64,000 bases of DNA from Bryocella elongata (lineage in GTDB: Bacteria > Acidobacteriota > Terriglobia > Terriglobales > Acidobacteriaceae). The stretch lies in contig NZ_FNVA01000001.1 in the NCBI RefSeq assembly GCF_900108185.1, forward strand, positions 1 to 64,000, given 5' to 3'. Of this stretch, positions 8,724 through 18,027 are shown in pieces. The first letter of the stretch is position 1. The number at the start of each line of letters is the position of its first letter. The notes under the pieces were generated by a model. The model saw only the letters and a list, made by a program, of their open reading frames with translations. It was not told where the DNA came from and ran no database searches. A program made the position numbers and the translations under genes.

Positions 8724-8975
8724 ATGGACGTAAAGAATTTACTCGCTGAGATTGACGCGGAAATTGCGCGGCTGCAGTCCGCACGGGCGTCGTTGGTTGC
8801 GTTGTCGGGTACTGCTACACCGAAACGCGGCCGTCCGAAGGGCAGCATGACCTTGGTTGCGAAGGCGATTCCGGAGCAGAAGCCCAGGAAGATGTCAGCA
8901 GAAGGGCGCAAGCGGATTGCCGAGGCCCAGAAGCGTCGCTGGGCAGCCGCGAAGAAGGCTGCCGCTCGAAAGTAA
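8724..8975 (+). CDS. Small basic AT-hook protein
   Basis: An 83-residue, strongly basic protein. Residues 1-30 form a helix with coiled-coil character (LLAEIDAEIARLQSARASL). Residues 34-41 (KRGRPKGS) are a textbook AT-hook, which inserts Arg-Gly-Arg into the minor groove of AT-rich DNA. The C-terminus (RKRIAEAQKRRWAAAKKAAARK) resembles histone-H1-like Lys/Ala tails. It is therefore probably a nucleoid-associated or regulatory DNA-binding protein. The start has a clear ribosome site (GGAGGATAG). It stands alone between the lipid operon and the decayed zone. Confidence 0.7.
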   Translation: MDVKNLLAEIDAEIARLQSARASLVALSGTATPKRGRPKGSMTLVAKAIPEQKPRKMSAEGRKRIAEAQKRRWAAAKKAAARK

Positions 8976-9639
8976 GAGATCACTGAGCTCGAAGAGGATG
9001 CTGCGTGAGCAGTTTCTGGCATCACCCGTTGCCGCTGACGATTGAGATCATTTCTGCGACAACAGAAGAGAACGAAGCCGTGAGAGGCCGCGGTAGAAGT
9101 GGCCTCTCACGCTCGCATATGACATTCCCGTCTCTTCAACGCTCTCTGGCAGGGAGTTCCCTCGGAAGTAGAAGACTCGAGGACATCGCACTGTTCGAGC
9201 GTGAGGTGCTCGCGGAAGCGTTTCAGCAGATCTCGTCCGCCGATCCGCTGAACGAGGTGTTGCTCCGCATCGCTGTTCCCTGCGTTCGGCAGATGCTGCT
9301 CTCCCAGTTCCTCAGCAGCATAGAAGCATCTCGCCAGACGCCAGCATGATGAATGACGTAAAGAAAAGCCCCCTGCGATGAGTTGTGTCCAATTCGATGA
9401 CGAAGTCGACCACCGGCCGGCTTGAAGATCGCTAGCCCTGCCGAATGAAGTTGCTCAATGCCGTCGCAAGCACGCACCTCTCGTTGAGCTTGTGCACATG
9501 CATAGAAGGAGTGCGATCGTTCCTAAAGCCTTTGACGGAGTCAGCACCCTGGATGCCCAAGAGAAGCCTGGGTAGGACACAAACGCGACAACCGGAAATC
9601 ACTGGCCTAAATTTCGAGATTCGCCATATTTGAGTGTGA
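8976..9639. other. Intergenic region downstream of the AT-hook gene
   Basis: I see no credible gene in these 664 bases. A GTG-started reading frame from 9005 to 9349 runs through a strong hairpin (9078-9110) and has no recognisable composition, so I treat it as chance. The remainder holds no RNA gene or repeat that I recognise. Confidence 0.35.
9078..9110 (+). terminator. Hairpin after the AT-hook gene
   Basis: Perfect 11-bp arms CGTGAGAGGCC (9078-9088) and GGCCTCTCACG (9100-9110) with an 11-nt loop. It lies about 100 bp past the AT-hook stop. No T-run follows, so termination is plausible but not certain. It could instead stabilise the 3' end of that message. Confidence 0.45.
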
Positions 9640-10488
9640 GAGCTCTCCGCTTCGCGGCCCCTGATCCGCGTGGTGAAGCCTTCGGCGGCCCAGTTGGCTG
9701 TTGCCGAACTCGAGGTGTATGCGGTGCTGCATCGTGTTTCTGCGGATCTAGGCGAGCAGATAGCCGTTCACAGTGCTGTGGACGGCGAAATAGAGGTAGA
9801 GGGAGTAATCGATAGTGACGCGCGCAGAATGCAGATTCGCGATGCGATTGCGGGTATCCCCTATGCGAAGGCTGAGATCGAGAGCATCTCCGAGGCCACT
9901 GCTCATCGTGACGTGAATTTGCCTCGGTCGACGCTCGCTACGCTTGTCGAGTCCAATCCTCCGCTTCTGGCGGAGCGGATCAAGCATAGCTTTCCCGATG
10001 CAAATCAACGTTCCAAGTTTGTCAATGCTTCGATGTTTCTCTGCCAGGATGATTCAGCGCACGCGTGGGCGTTGAATAAGTTGGCGGATCGCTACACACC
10101 GCAGAATCTGGCCTTGTTGAGCGCCGATGAAAACTTTAAGCTGCATGGCATACTCGCTGACCACATCGCCGCGCTGCGAGGGGATGTTGGGCATCTGCAA
10201 CGTCAGCTTGGGCCTTTGCCTGACTACGATCTCGAGACCTCGACGGCGAGCGCAGTGACTGGAGACCTGTTGTCCGCCTCAGGAGCCAGCCTGTAGATGG
10301 ATGACTGGAGAATTCATGCCCATCGCGCGTATGAATCGATGGAGCTTGCGAGCGATACGGTGGCGTCGCTCCGGGTGGGAGCGACGGGGATGGAAGAGTC
10401 ACCCTTCAAAGTGCAATTGAGACTTCATGCCACGTTGATCGAGTTGCAGGAAGAGAACGAGATATTCGATGAGAAGACATATCCATAG
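9640..10488 (+). pseudogene. Remnant interrupted by an in-frame amber codon, anti-sigma-like C-terminus
   Basis: One reading frame is open from 9640 (after a TGA at 9637) to a TAG at 10294-10296, and resumes in the same frame from an ATG at 10297 to 10488. The first part, about 208 residues from GTG 9670, has a region reading GEQIAVHSAVDGEIEVEGVI followed by a helix-rich tail. I have the impression that it resembles the C-terminal part of acidobacterial membrane anti-sigma-type proteins, but the N-terminal zinc-finger and membrane parts are absent. The amber codon and the missing front suggest a decayed gene. Alternatively these are two adjacent small genes, since ATG directly follows TAG. 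Low certainty on family. Confidence 0.4.
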
Positions 10489-10738
10489 TACGTCACACCT
10501 GAAATTATCGCTTGACCATCGGCTGAGGACGACGCGTGATGTCGCAGGTGTTTCCGTGCATTCATGTTGACCGGCCGGCAGGGTTTCCTGCGCGAATTCG
10601 CGTATGAGGGAAGAGTTACGTCTAATTCAGATGCGAATGGAAGATCAGAGCGTAGTTCGCAGGCGAAAACATGCATCGCTCATATAGCTGCAGTGCGTGT
10701 AGTCAGATAAAATCCTTACAACCACGAGAAGGATAAAG

Positions 10739-12361
10739 ATGAACATCAGGTGGAACTGCAACCTTCTAGCCGCAGCCATCGCGGCAAGTGCGGCAACGAG
10801 CGCGCTCCCGCAAAGCCAGGCGATCGACTGTAATATCGATGGCTATGTCAGGGCCCAGGATGGAGCCGCTCTAAATCACGCCCATGTGCGAATCGCGACG
10901 TGAATACGGGATTTGTAAGAGAGGCCGAAACCGATGACAACGGTTACTACCTTGTTCAGCTTCTTCCGCCGGGTACGTATACCGTGATGGCGTCCAGGGC
11001 GAAGTTCAACACCGCTGTGCGCAGCAACCCGGTGCTGACGGTGGGCGAGGCGGAGCGTGTATCTGCGCCTGGCGGTCGGGGATGTGAAGACTGCGATCGA
11101 GGAGAACAGCGAACCGCCAGTCGTGGAGGTCGAACGGACGACAGCGTACTCGAATGCCCATACGGAGCGCGATGCTCGCAGCATTCCTCTCGCCGCTCGT
11201 AATCCTCTTGAGTTTTATATCTTCGATCCGTTGTTGAACTCCGCACAAAATTCGATGGCGGCTCCGGGACGCAGACGCCATCCGTATCTTTTGCGGGTTT
11301 CAGCTCGGCTGGATTCAACGTCGATGGCGTCTCGAATAACCTGCAGGGCGGCGCTCGCAACGTCGTGATTAGTGGCGAAGCGATTGCTGAGTACCAGACG
11401 CTCATGAATCCCACTGCCGAGTTCGGCCGGTCGACAGGTCCATTCCTCAATGCCATATCGCGGTCGGGTACCAATGACTGGCACGCGTGGGTTTACATGT
11501 TCGCGAAGCAGAAGGAGTTGTCCGCGCGGCCTTACCTCCTTGCTCCAACTACGGTGATGCCAGGTTTCTCCAGGTATAACTATGGAGCGACGGTCGCCGG
11601 ACCGGTGATTCGCGATAAGGTATCCTTCTTTTTGAGTTACGAACGTTGGGTGCAGGATAGTCCAGCGATCTCCACCCTCGGCGGCTCGCGACAGGCTCCG
11701 ATCGCACAGGAGCTGGGTCTCGCGCCTGGCAAAGTTGGTACATGGGAGAACTCCTTTCGCGCTCACACGGTTACAGTCAAGGGCGATATTGTGCTCAATG
11801 ACAGGAATCGTCTTGCGCTGCGCTACAACATGTACAACGATCATGAGTCCGGCAGCCACAGCGGCGCGGTGACGCGACATGAGGCCCCCGGATTTGACGA
11901 CGAGCCGCAGAGCGGGACGGGGCAGTTGGTGACGGTGTCCAGCCCCACGCTCCTGAACCAGTTCCGCTTTCTCTATGCTTTTCGTCCCGTACAGCAGCCC
12001 ACGCTCTCACCAAAGAGTCCCGCAGTAAACATCTCAGGTGTGGGCAACTTCAATGGCAACGCAGACGGCGACTACTGGTGTCTCGAATCCGGAGAACAGA
12101 TGGTCGACAACCTCACCTGGGACAAGGGGCGGCACACGATCAAGGGCGGTGTCGAGATTCTCCCTGTCAACTTCCAGGACACGACCGCGAACCTGAACGG
12201 GACGTCTTCGTTTACATCGCTGCAGCAGTACCTGAACACAGTGCAGGGAGTAACGAATCCCGCGACTGGAAAACCATATAGTTACATACAGTTTACGCAG
12301 GCAACCGGATCGCAGATCTATGATGCGACGGTAATCTCAGAGGGATACTTCGTGCAGGCTG
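10739..12361 (+). pseudogene. Decayed TonB-dependent receptor (Oar-like), truncated 3'
   Basis: A clear start (ribosome site GAGAAGGA) opens a signal peptide and the carboxypeptidase-regulatory fold. The coding frame then shifts three times: near 10900, near 11055 and near 11250. Joined across the shifts it reads as a standard receptor. The fold has NGYYLVQLLPPGTYTV, the plug region has the SAGFNVDGVSNNL motif, and barrel strands such as FFLSYERW and TIKGGVEIL follow. Around 12360 the receptor sequence stops abruptly and runs into phosphodiesterase sequence in another frame, so its C-terminal barrel was lost by deletion. It is not a close copy of the intact receptor at 52539. It is another member with the same kind of neighbour. 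Confidence 0.8.
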
Positions 12362-13540
12362 ATGCGCGAGGGCGCGTTTGCGGACTGGATGCAACCGATC
12401 AACCGCACGGTTACGTGGCCAAACCATACCGCCATGATCACCGGGGTGAATGCGGCGAGGCATGACGTCTTGCTAAACGGAGATGTGATCTTTGGTGAGC
12501 ACAGAGAGCCGCCTCGCATCGAACCTTGGATCGACAAAGAGAAGATGGTGCATGTTCCCGAGGTCTATGACCTGGCGCGGGAAAATGGTCTGACAACCGC
12601 GCAGGTGGACTGGGTCGCCATCCACCACGCGCACGGGATCCAGTGGCGGTTTCCGGAGCTGCCAGATCCTGACGGTGAGGTCGAGCGGGATCTTATTGCG
12701 CAGGGTGTGGTCACCGCCGAACAGCTGAGAGACTTCAATAAGTCCAGCTCAGCTTGGAGGGATCAGATTCGCATCGATGCGGTCGCGGACATTCTCGGGA
12801 GCATCATCCCCACCTGCTGGTGTTACACCTTACTGACCTCGATAACACGAACCTGCCTACGGTCCGACAGGTCGCGCGAGTCATACGTCAATGAAGAATC
12901 TTGACGACCGGATCCACGAAGTCTTGTACGCGGTGCAGAAGAACGGCGATCTGGTCGGGACGACGTTGTTCGTGGTGTCGGACCATGGGTTCTGGTCTTT
13001 CACTCACGTGGTGCATCCCAACGTGCTGCTCCGTGAGAAGGGCATGGTGCATGGAGAGGGACGCAAGATTACCTGTGATGCCTGGGTGATGGGTGAGGGT
13101 GGGAGTGCGCTCGTCTATGTCAACGAATAAAGCGATGAAGGCTACACTTATCCGACAACTCCAGGCGCTGTTGTCTGGGGCAGAGGGGGTCGAGCATGTC
13201 TTTACTGAGGCTGATTTTCCGGCGCTGGGTTTGCCGGTTCGCGCGGCGAGCGATCAATCGCCCGCGCTGTTTCTGACAGCGAAGCCGGCTATACATTGGA
13301 GGGAGGCGATCAAGCAGCGCTCTTTACCCCAAGGTGCAGCCACGGGACACACGGTTACATCAATACTGACCCGAAGATGGGGCACTCTTTGTCGCGTGGG
13401 GCGCTGGGATACGCAGCGGTGTCCATCTTCGGTCGATTCGAAACGTCGATGTTGCACCGACAATTTCGTCTCTTCTTCAGCTGAGAATGAAAGACGTAGA
13501 TAGTCGAGTGCTCACGGAGAGACTCCGTCCGCAGCCATGA
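12362..13540 (+). pseudogene. Decayed alkaline-phosphatase-family phosphodiesterase
   Basis: This is homologous along its length to the intact enzyme at 56083-57435. Shared blocks are TVTWPNHTAMITGV (nucleophile Thr region), GLTTAQVDWVAI, LFVVSDHGFWSFTH (metal-binding Asp-His) and HGTHGYINTDPKMG near the end. The N-terminal 70 residues with the first metal-binding Asp are missing at the deletion junction with the receptor. Frame changes are visible near 12815, 12890, 13125 and 13320-13380. The last frame reads to a TGA at 13538-13540. No functional enzyme can be made. Confidence 0.85.
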
Positions 13541-14354
13541 GGTAAGTGTGCATCGTCGCTGAGCTCAGAGCTTAGACGCACCTGGATCAGGTACGCGGTC
13601 GAGCGGTGGCCGCGTCGTGGCGGGCTTCTATGCGAGAGAGAATCTGCGATGCAACGGAGCACATAACAAAATACATTTACCTCCGGTGTCCCTGGAGCAG
13701 GCTGCATATCATATGAAACTCGCAACGAGCAGTTTGTGGTGATACCCTCTCGAGGCGGCCGATGCTTACGACAGTGGTACACGCGGCGCTTGAAGATGGA
13801 CCTGCCGCTCCAGCTCCAGCGCAAATGCTGTCGCCGGCTCGTCGGAGTAACTGAGCCCAATGGAGATCGATTTCGAGGAAGATACTCTACCCTGCGAACG
13901 CTTAATCCCAGGCATGGATACAAGATGAGGTTCCACTGATCGCGAGCACGAAGATGAAGCACGGTATCGGAAGACGAAGCATAGCCGCTCTATACAAGGT
14001 TGTCATTGGGATGCTGCTGGGCAGCACGTCCCAAGGGCACCGAGCTGATGCGCTTCGCTGTCCCCAACCCCATATATATTCGCTTCACGTGCGCACCTGC
14101 GGTGGCAGCAATGCACTTGCCGACAGCGATGCTTCCGGCTCTGGATTGTCAGTGATGGTATCGGACCGCTCGTGTGAGACCAGGAGAATTGGTGCAGGCC
14201 AGAAGACGTATAAGAGGTGCCGGCAACAGATGCGGCGGTCAGGGTGAGCAAAAGGGACCACTCTTGTGAGGTAAAGGTCGGTAGGGTAGAGATAGACTCT
14301 GACCGCTCTCACTTGCTCTCTGGTGGTTGAACGTCGACACGGAGAGTGGAAGCT
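13541..14354. other. Gap between the decayed zone and the first Crp/Fnr gene
   Basis: About 810 bases with only short, overlapping frames of chance composition on both strands. I recognise no gene, RNA or mobile-element end. Like the neighbouring pseudogenes, it may be degraded DNA. The promoter of the Crp/Fnr gene should lie in the last 150 bases. Confidence 0.3.
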
Positions 14355-15098
14355 ATGCCAGGAACAAAGATGGCGAAATTTGATCCGGCGAGATATCTCT
14401 CAGTTCTCGCTCTCACTCAGAAGACGATCCGTGTCAAGGCAGGGCATGTCTTCTATTCGCAGGGAGACCCCGCGAGTTCGATCTTCTACCTCGAGTCCGG
14501 AAGAGCGAAACTTGTCGTGGTCTCAAAGCGCGGCAAGGAAGCGACTGTTTCACTGATGCTCCCGCACGATTTCATCGGAGAAGAGTCGCTCGCAGGACCA
14601 GCTGGAGTTCACGCTGCTACGGCGATGGCGATTACCCCTTGCACGGCGCTCAGGTTTGATCGTGACGAGATGATCCAGCTACTTCACAGCGAGCACGAAT
14701 TCTCTGACATGTTTCTGAAGTTTGTTCTTACGAGAGCCATTCGCACGCAGGAAGATCTCGTGGACCAACTCTTCAACAACAGCGAGAAGCGTTTGGCCCG
14801 GACTCTGTTGCTGATGGCACAGTTTGGCGATCCAGGTGAACCCCAGACCTTGATCCCGCCTGTGACCCAGGAAGCGCTTGCAGATATGATTGGGACGACA
14901 CGCTCCAGGGTTAGCAAGTTCATGAACCGATTTCGGAAGCTTGGCTATATCACATACAACGGCCGGATTCACGTTCATAAGTCCCTTCTGAACGTGGTTC
15001 TGCATGACAAGCTTCCCGAGCAGCGAACTAAGCGGCCTGTCACTCTGGATACAAAGCCCGCCTCCACGAAAAAGGCGAATCGGACTAAGAGCGCCTAA
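14355..15098 (+). CDS. Crp/Fnr-family transcriptional regulator (copy 1)
   Basis: A cytoplasmic DNA-binding regulator. Residues about 20-130 form the cyclic-nucleotide-binding-like beta-barrel (HVFYSQGDPASSIFYLESG, DFIGEESLAG). The long dimer helix follows (FLKFVLTRAIRTQEDLVDQL). The C-terminal winged helix has the recognition helix in VTQEALADMIGTTRSRVSKFMNRFRKLGYI. No Cys cluster is seen, so it is not an Fnr-type iron-sulphur oxygen sensor. A basic Lys/Thr tail of about 30 residues ends the protein. It is a close paralogue of the regulator at 21652-22425. Start: ATG 14355 with GGAGAG at 14341-14346; a GTG three codons earlier overlaps that site. Ligand and targets are unknown. Confidence 0.9.
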   Translation: MPGTKMAKFDPARYLSVLALTQKTIRVKAGHVFYSQGDPASSIFYLESGRAKLVVVSKRGKEATVSLMLPHDFIGEESLAGPAGVHAATAMAITPCTALRFDRDEMIQLLHSEHEFSDMFLKFVLTRAIRTQEDLVDQLFNNSEKRLARTLLLMAQFGDPGEPQTLIPPVTQEALADMIGTTRSRVSKFMNRFRKLGYITYNGRIHVHKSLLNVVLHDKLPEQRTKRPVTLDTKPASTKKANRTKSA

Positions 15099-15285
15099 GC
15101 CAGAACTCTTCGTGCCGGCCACGCTTGCGTGTACTCAATTAAGCTGGCTTTGCCGAATCCCTCGAGATTGTGCGAGCCCACCAGTATCGGCCTCTGACGT
15201 GAGCACAAGGGCGCAGACTTCGAACTCGGCGCGATGAAATCCTCTTTATGCAAGTCGGTCGCCTGGGACCGAAGATCGGTGAGAT

Positions 15286-15660
15286 GTGAACAGTCAAATA
15301 CCTATGTCCGCAACTGCAGATTTTGTGGAGACGGTCACAATAGATACGTTTGATTCGCTCGTGCTGAAGTCGTCCACTCCAGTCGCAGTGGAGTTTATGT
15401 CCTACGGCTGCGAGCACTGCCGTTTACTGGAGCCGGTCCTTCAAAGCGTGGCGGAGAGCCTGGGTTCGCAGGTAGCGATAGCGCGTGTGAATATCGCCGC
15501 TGATCAGGAACTGGCGAGCCGCTTTGACATCAGGGGAACACCTACGCTCGTCATGTTTCTCAACGGCGTTGAAGTTGGGCGGGCCGTCGGTCCTGTGCCA
15601 ACAGTCTCCGGAGTGCGGGAGGCGATTGTTGGCACGTTTGACGGCGATGCAAGATCGTGA
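15286..15660 (+). CDS. Thioredoxin-like protein with CEHC active site
   Basis: A thioredoxin-fold protein of 124 residues. The usual WCGPC is replaced by YGCEHCRLLEPVL, keeping the CxxC pair with Glu-His between. This change would raise or otherwise shift its redox potential relative to thioredoxin. The cis-Pro loop is intact (RGTPTLVMFLNG). There is no signal peptide, so it is cytoplasmic. Its stop overlaps the next start by four bases (GTGA), coupling it to a DUF393 dithiol protein. Together they probably handle thiol-disulphide exchange. The start is GTG 15286; an ATG at 15304 is the alternative. Confidence 0.8.
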   Translation: MNSQIPMSATADFVETVTIDTFDSLVLKSSTPVAVEFMSYGCEHCRLLEPVLQSVAESLGSQVAIARVNIAADQELASRFDIRGTPTLVMFLNGVEVGRAVGPVPTVSGVREAIVGTFDGDARS

Positions 15661-16172
15661 CGCAAGCCCTGGATGAGCCGATCCTGCTCTTCAATGACGC
15701 GTGTGCCGTATGTCGGGTGATCGCCCATTGGGTGATGCAGTCTGCGGAACGCGAAATGGGAGGCGCTACACTCATCGTTCGTCCCATCGGTACCGATCCG
15801 GTGGCCTTGCGGGCAATGAATCCTGGATTGGATATATGGGATGCGTATGCGAACATCCATCTTCTGATGCAGGACGGCAGCATGAAGACAAACGGAGAGG
15901 CTGTCGCGGAGACGTTGCGCAATCTGCCGAACACACGGTGGCTGGCGCGGGCCTTCCAGTTCAGCTTTCTGGGCAGGAGACCGTTCCAGTCGATGCTGGA
16001 CGTGGCATACACCATCTTGGCGGATAGTCGACCGCTCTTAGGATGTGAGAGCTGCGGGATTCCGCCGCCGTGGTTGCGACCCTTTCACTGGATGGCGCAA
16101 CAAATGGCAGGGAAGCCGGCCGCGAAGAATCACTCAGTCATTGCCGCGACTACGGTGTTGCCTGGGAGTTGA
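15657..16172 (+). CDS. DUF393 (DCC-family) thiol-disulphide oxidoreductase-like protein
   Basis: The N-terminus PILLFNDACAVCRVIAHWV carries the DxxCxxC motif that defines the DCC/DUF393 family, a predicted thioredoxin-related fold. A second Cys pair (LLGCESCGIPPPW) appears near residue 140, which is less common and may form a second dithiol or metal site. The start is a GTG overlapping the stop of the thioredoxin-like gene. I take the pair as a redox couple; no substrate is known. The length of 171 is slightly above the family's usual 120-140 because of the C-terminal extension. Confidence 0.75.
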   Translation: MTQALDEPILLFNDACAVCRVIAHWVMQSAEREMGGATLIVRPIGTDPVALRAMNPGLDIWDAYANIHLLMQDGSMKTNGEAVAETLRNLPNTRWLARAFQFSFLGRRPFQSMLDVAYTILADSRPLLGCESCGIPPPWLRPFHWMAQQMAGKPAAKNHSVIAATTVLPGS

Positions 16173-16217
16173 ATGCGCCGCGTTGATCCGAAGCTGCGTG
16201 CGTGGCCATTCAGACTG

Positions 16218-16595
16218 TTAGTGGAGTATGAAGACGAAGTCCATCGTCTTTGGCCGGTGACTGTCAAACTGACTCAACTTCCGCACCTTGGACTTGTGTC
16301 CACGAAACGTGGCCCAGAGGCGGTAGTCTGTCTCATCATCCAGGTGTCTGAAATGAAACGTGCCGTCGGGATTCGTAATGTAGGACGCGATATTCGTTGT
16401 CTCTCCGATCTGCAATTGCACCACCGCTCCGTTCAGCGGCTCGTGCTGTCGATCGCGCACGGTTCCTATCAGGTCCCTCGTCCCCATTTGTGGAGAGGCG
16501 GCCATAGCGTACGAGGCTGCCAGCAGGAATAGCAGGATCCGAATGTACCATGTGATCCATGCCGCAGCTCGCTTCACTTCGATGACTCGTCGCAA
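16218..16595 (-). CDS. Carboxypeptidase-regulatory-like (transthyretin-fold) exported protein
   Basis: A 125-residue protein with an N-terminal hydrophobic signal or anchor (ITWYIRILLFLLAASYAMAAS). A single CarboxypepD_reg-like beta-sandwich follows: LIGTVRDRQHEPLNGAVVQL, then SYITNPDGTFHFRHLD. Stand-alone versions are common in Terriglobia. They are thought to act as small secreted binding or assembly proteins, but their role is not established. It lies on the minus strand, oriented away from the dithiol pair. Start chosen at the first ATG (16595); no strong ribosome site decides it. Confidence 0.7.
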   Translation of the reverse strand: MRRVIEVKRAAAWITWYIRILLFLLAASYAMAASPQMGTRDLIGTVRDRQHEPLNGAVVQLQIGETTNIASYITNPDGTFHFRHLDDETDYRLWATFRGHKSKVRKLSQFDSHRPKTMDFVFILH

Positions 16596-16652
16596 ATGGT
16601 CCCGCTCGCGGTTATCTCGGTCGGCTTCATCCGGATGCTCCTGACGCGGATC

Positions 16653-17105
16653 TCAAACACTCATGTATTCAGGGGTGTAGTTCTCAAACAACCCATGTCC
16701 TGGGTACAGCATGCGGATCGGCATGTCCTGGTCATGCCTGAGCATTTTGACCCAGTGCCATGCATGTGCGAGTTCGGAGGAAGTGAAATAGAGAGTCTGG
16801 GCCTGAAGGGCTGCAGTCGCCACAAGCAGCACGCTCGAGATCTCTTCCCATTCATCCGTTCCGACGATCGCGAGCCTTGCGATGCGATCCGTATATCGTT
16901 GAAGGAACCGCATCTCATTCCAGCGGGCCACCCAGTCCGCGCCTTCCATGTCACTCAGGTCGGCTAGGACCCCAAATGGTTTCGTATCGTGGCCAACCTC
17001 AAGATCCAGTTGCGCGATGAGGTCCTCGATGTCAGTCGACGTCAGCCGGCCGTGCACAGTGAATCCGAAGGACGGACCTCGAGCCTGTTGCAGATGTTCA
17101 ATCAT
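16653..17105 (-). CDS. STAS/SpoIIAA-like domain protein
   Basis: A protein of about 150 residues with the pattern of the STAS/SEC14-like family (DUF3478). It has a strand-helix opening (FTVHGRLTSTDIEDLIAQLD), the core LADLSDMEGADW, RLAIVGTDEWEE, and a C-terminal helix with AHAWHWVK. These domains usually bind a lipid or act in anti-sigma partner switching. I chose the ATG at 17105 because GGAAGG stands directly upstream. A longer version from 17195 adds 30 residues lacking family features. It is one of a row of minus-strand stress genes. Confidence 0.7.
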   Translation of the reverse strand: MIEHLQQARGPSFGFTVHGRLTSTDIEDLIAQLDLEVGHDTKPFGVLADLSDMEGADWVARWNEMRFLQRYTDRIARLAIVGTDEWEEISSVLLVATAALQAQTLYFTSSELAHAWHWVKMLRHDQDMPIRMLYPGHGLFENYTPEYMSV

Positions 17106-17218
17106 GGTGGCCTTCCGGGCGAATTGGTTGGAGCGGCTTCGATCTGCAGAGCCACGCCAATGTTGTGGCCGGCCGAAGTAGATGAACCTTGTCATCTACT
17201 GGCCGGCCTGGGTGAAAG

Positions 17219-17746
17219 CTATGCTGTTACAGTCTCGCCGTGCACCGTGTACGAGGTGTGCTCCGTGCCTTCGATAATGGTCTTGGCATGCTCCACCTGA
17301 TCAGGGGAGCCATGAACGATAAGGAGGAACTTGTCCGTCTTGAGAGCGGTGTCGTACTGCAGCACGCTGTCTTTCGGGATTCCGATACTCACAAGACCAG
17401 CGCCGACAGCACTCACACCGCCAACGACTACAGCTCCCTCCAGGCCCGCGATAATCCATGCGACGAGAGGGCCTGCAACAAGGATCGGTCCGATGCCGGG
17501 GATTGCGAACATCGCCGATCCGAAGAGTAATCCCCAGAATCCTCCCCAAAATGCACCGAGCTTACCCCAGTACTTCATCCGGTCACCAGCGTTGTAATAG
17601 CCAATAACGTGTTCATCGGTATGGGTGTTCTTTGCGGCGATCGAAAGGCTCTTCATATCGACCCCCGATTGCTGAAGTTCCTTGACCGCAGCTTCCGCCT
17701 GCTCGTGTGTGCTGTAAATGGCAACGATTGAATTTACTGCCGACAT
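17219..17746 (-). CDS. General-stress-protein-17M-like membrane protein with glycine-rich hairpin
   Basis: The N-terminal 55 residues form a ferredoxin-like alpha-beta domain resembling the general stress protein 17M domain (VNSIVAIYSTHEQAEAAVKELQQSG). Two Gly/Ala-rich hydrophobic stretches follow (GFWGLLFGSAMFAIPGIGPIL and LEGAVVVGGVSAVGAGLVSIG), likely a membrane hairpin of glycine-zipper type. A second alpha-beta segment ends the protein (FLLIVHGSPDQVEHAKTII). It probably contributes to envelope stress tolerance; no biochemical role is known to me. It sits beside the STAS and UspA genes. Confidence 0.65.
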   Translation of the reverse strand: MSAVNSIVAIYSTHEQAEAAVKELQQSGVDMKSLSIAAKNTHTDEHVIGYYNAGDRMKYWGKLGAFWGGFWGLLFGSAMFAIPGIGPILVAGPLVAWIIAGLEGAVVVGGVSAVGAGLVSIGIPKDSVLQYDTALKTDKFLLIVHGSPDQVEHAKTIIEGTEHTSYTVHGETVTA

Positions 17747-18027
17747 ATGAATCTCCCAAGGTAGTCATTGAGCCAAATTTTGAACGCGGTGATAGTGATT
17801 CGCGGCTCTGGCTCCAGTGTCCTCTCCAAGCTGCCAGGATGTAGAGCCGTTGGGCTCACATCGATAGACACTTCGTGAGGCGCACGTATGCAGGCCCTCA
17901 CGGAGAACAGCTTGCTCAACTTTGGTTAGGCAGACAATTCGAAATGACCGATCAAAGATCCATTCGGCATGTTCAGCCGATGATGCCTCCACGTCACTGT
18001 GACACTCGTCTTCACCGACGAATGGAG

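Noticed and set aside
9005-9349. 114-codon frame after the AT-hook gene
   Set aside because: It runs through a perfect 11-bp hairpin and shows no protein-like composition or homology I can see.
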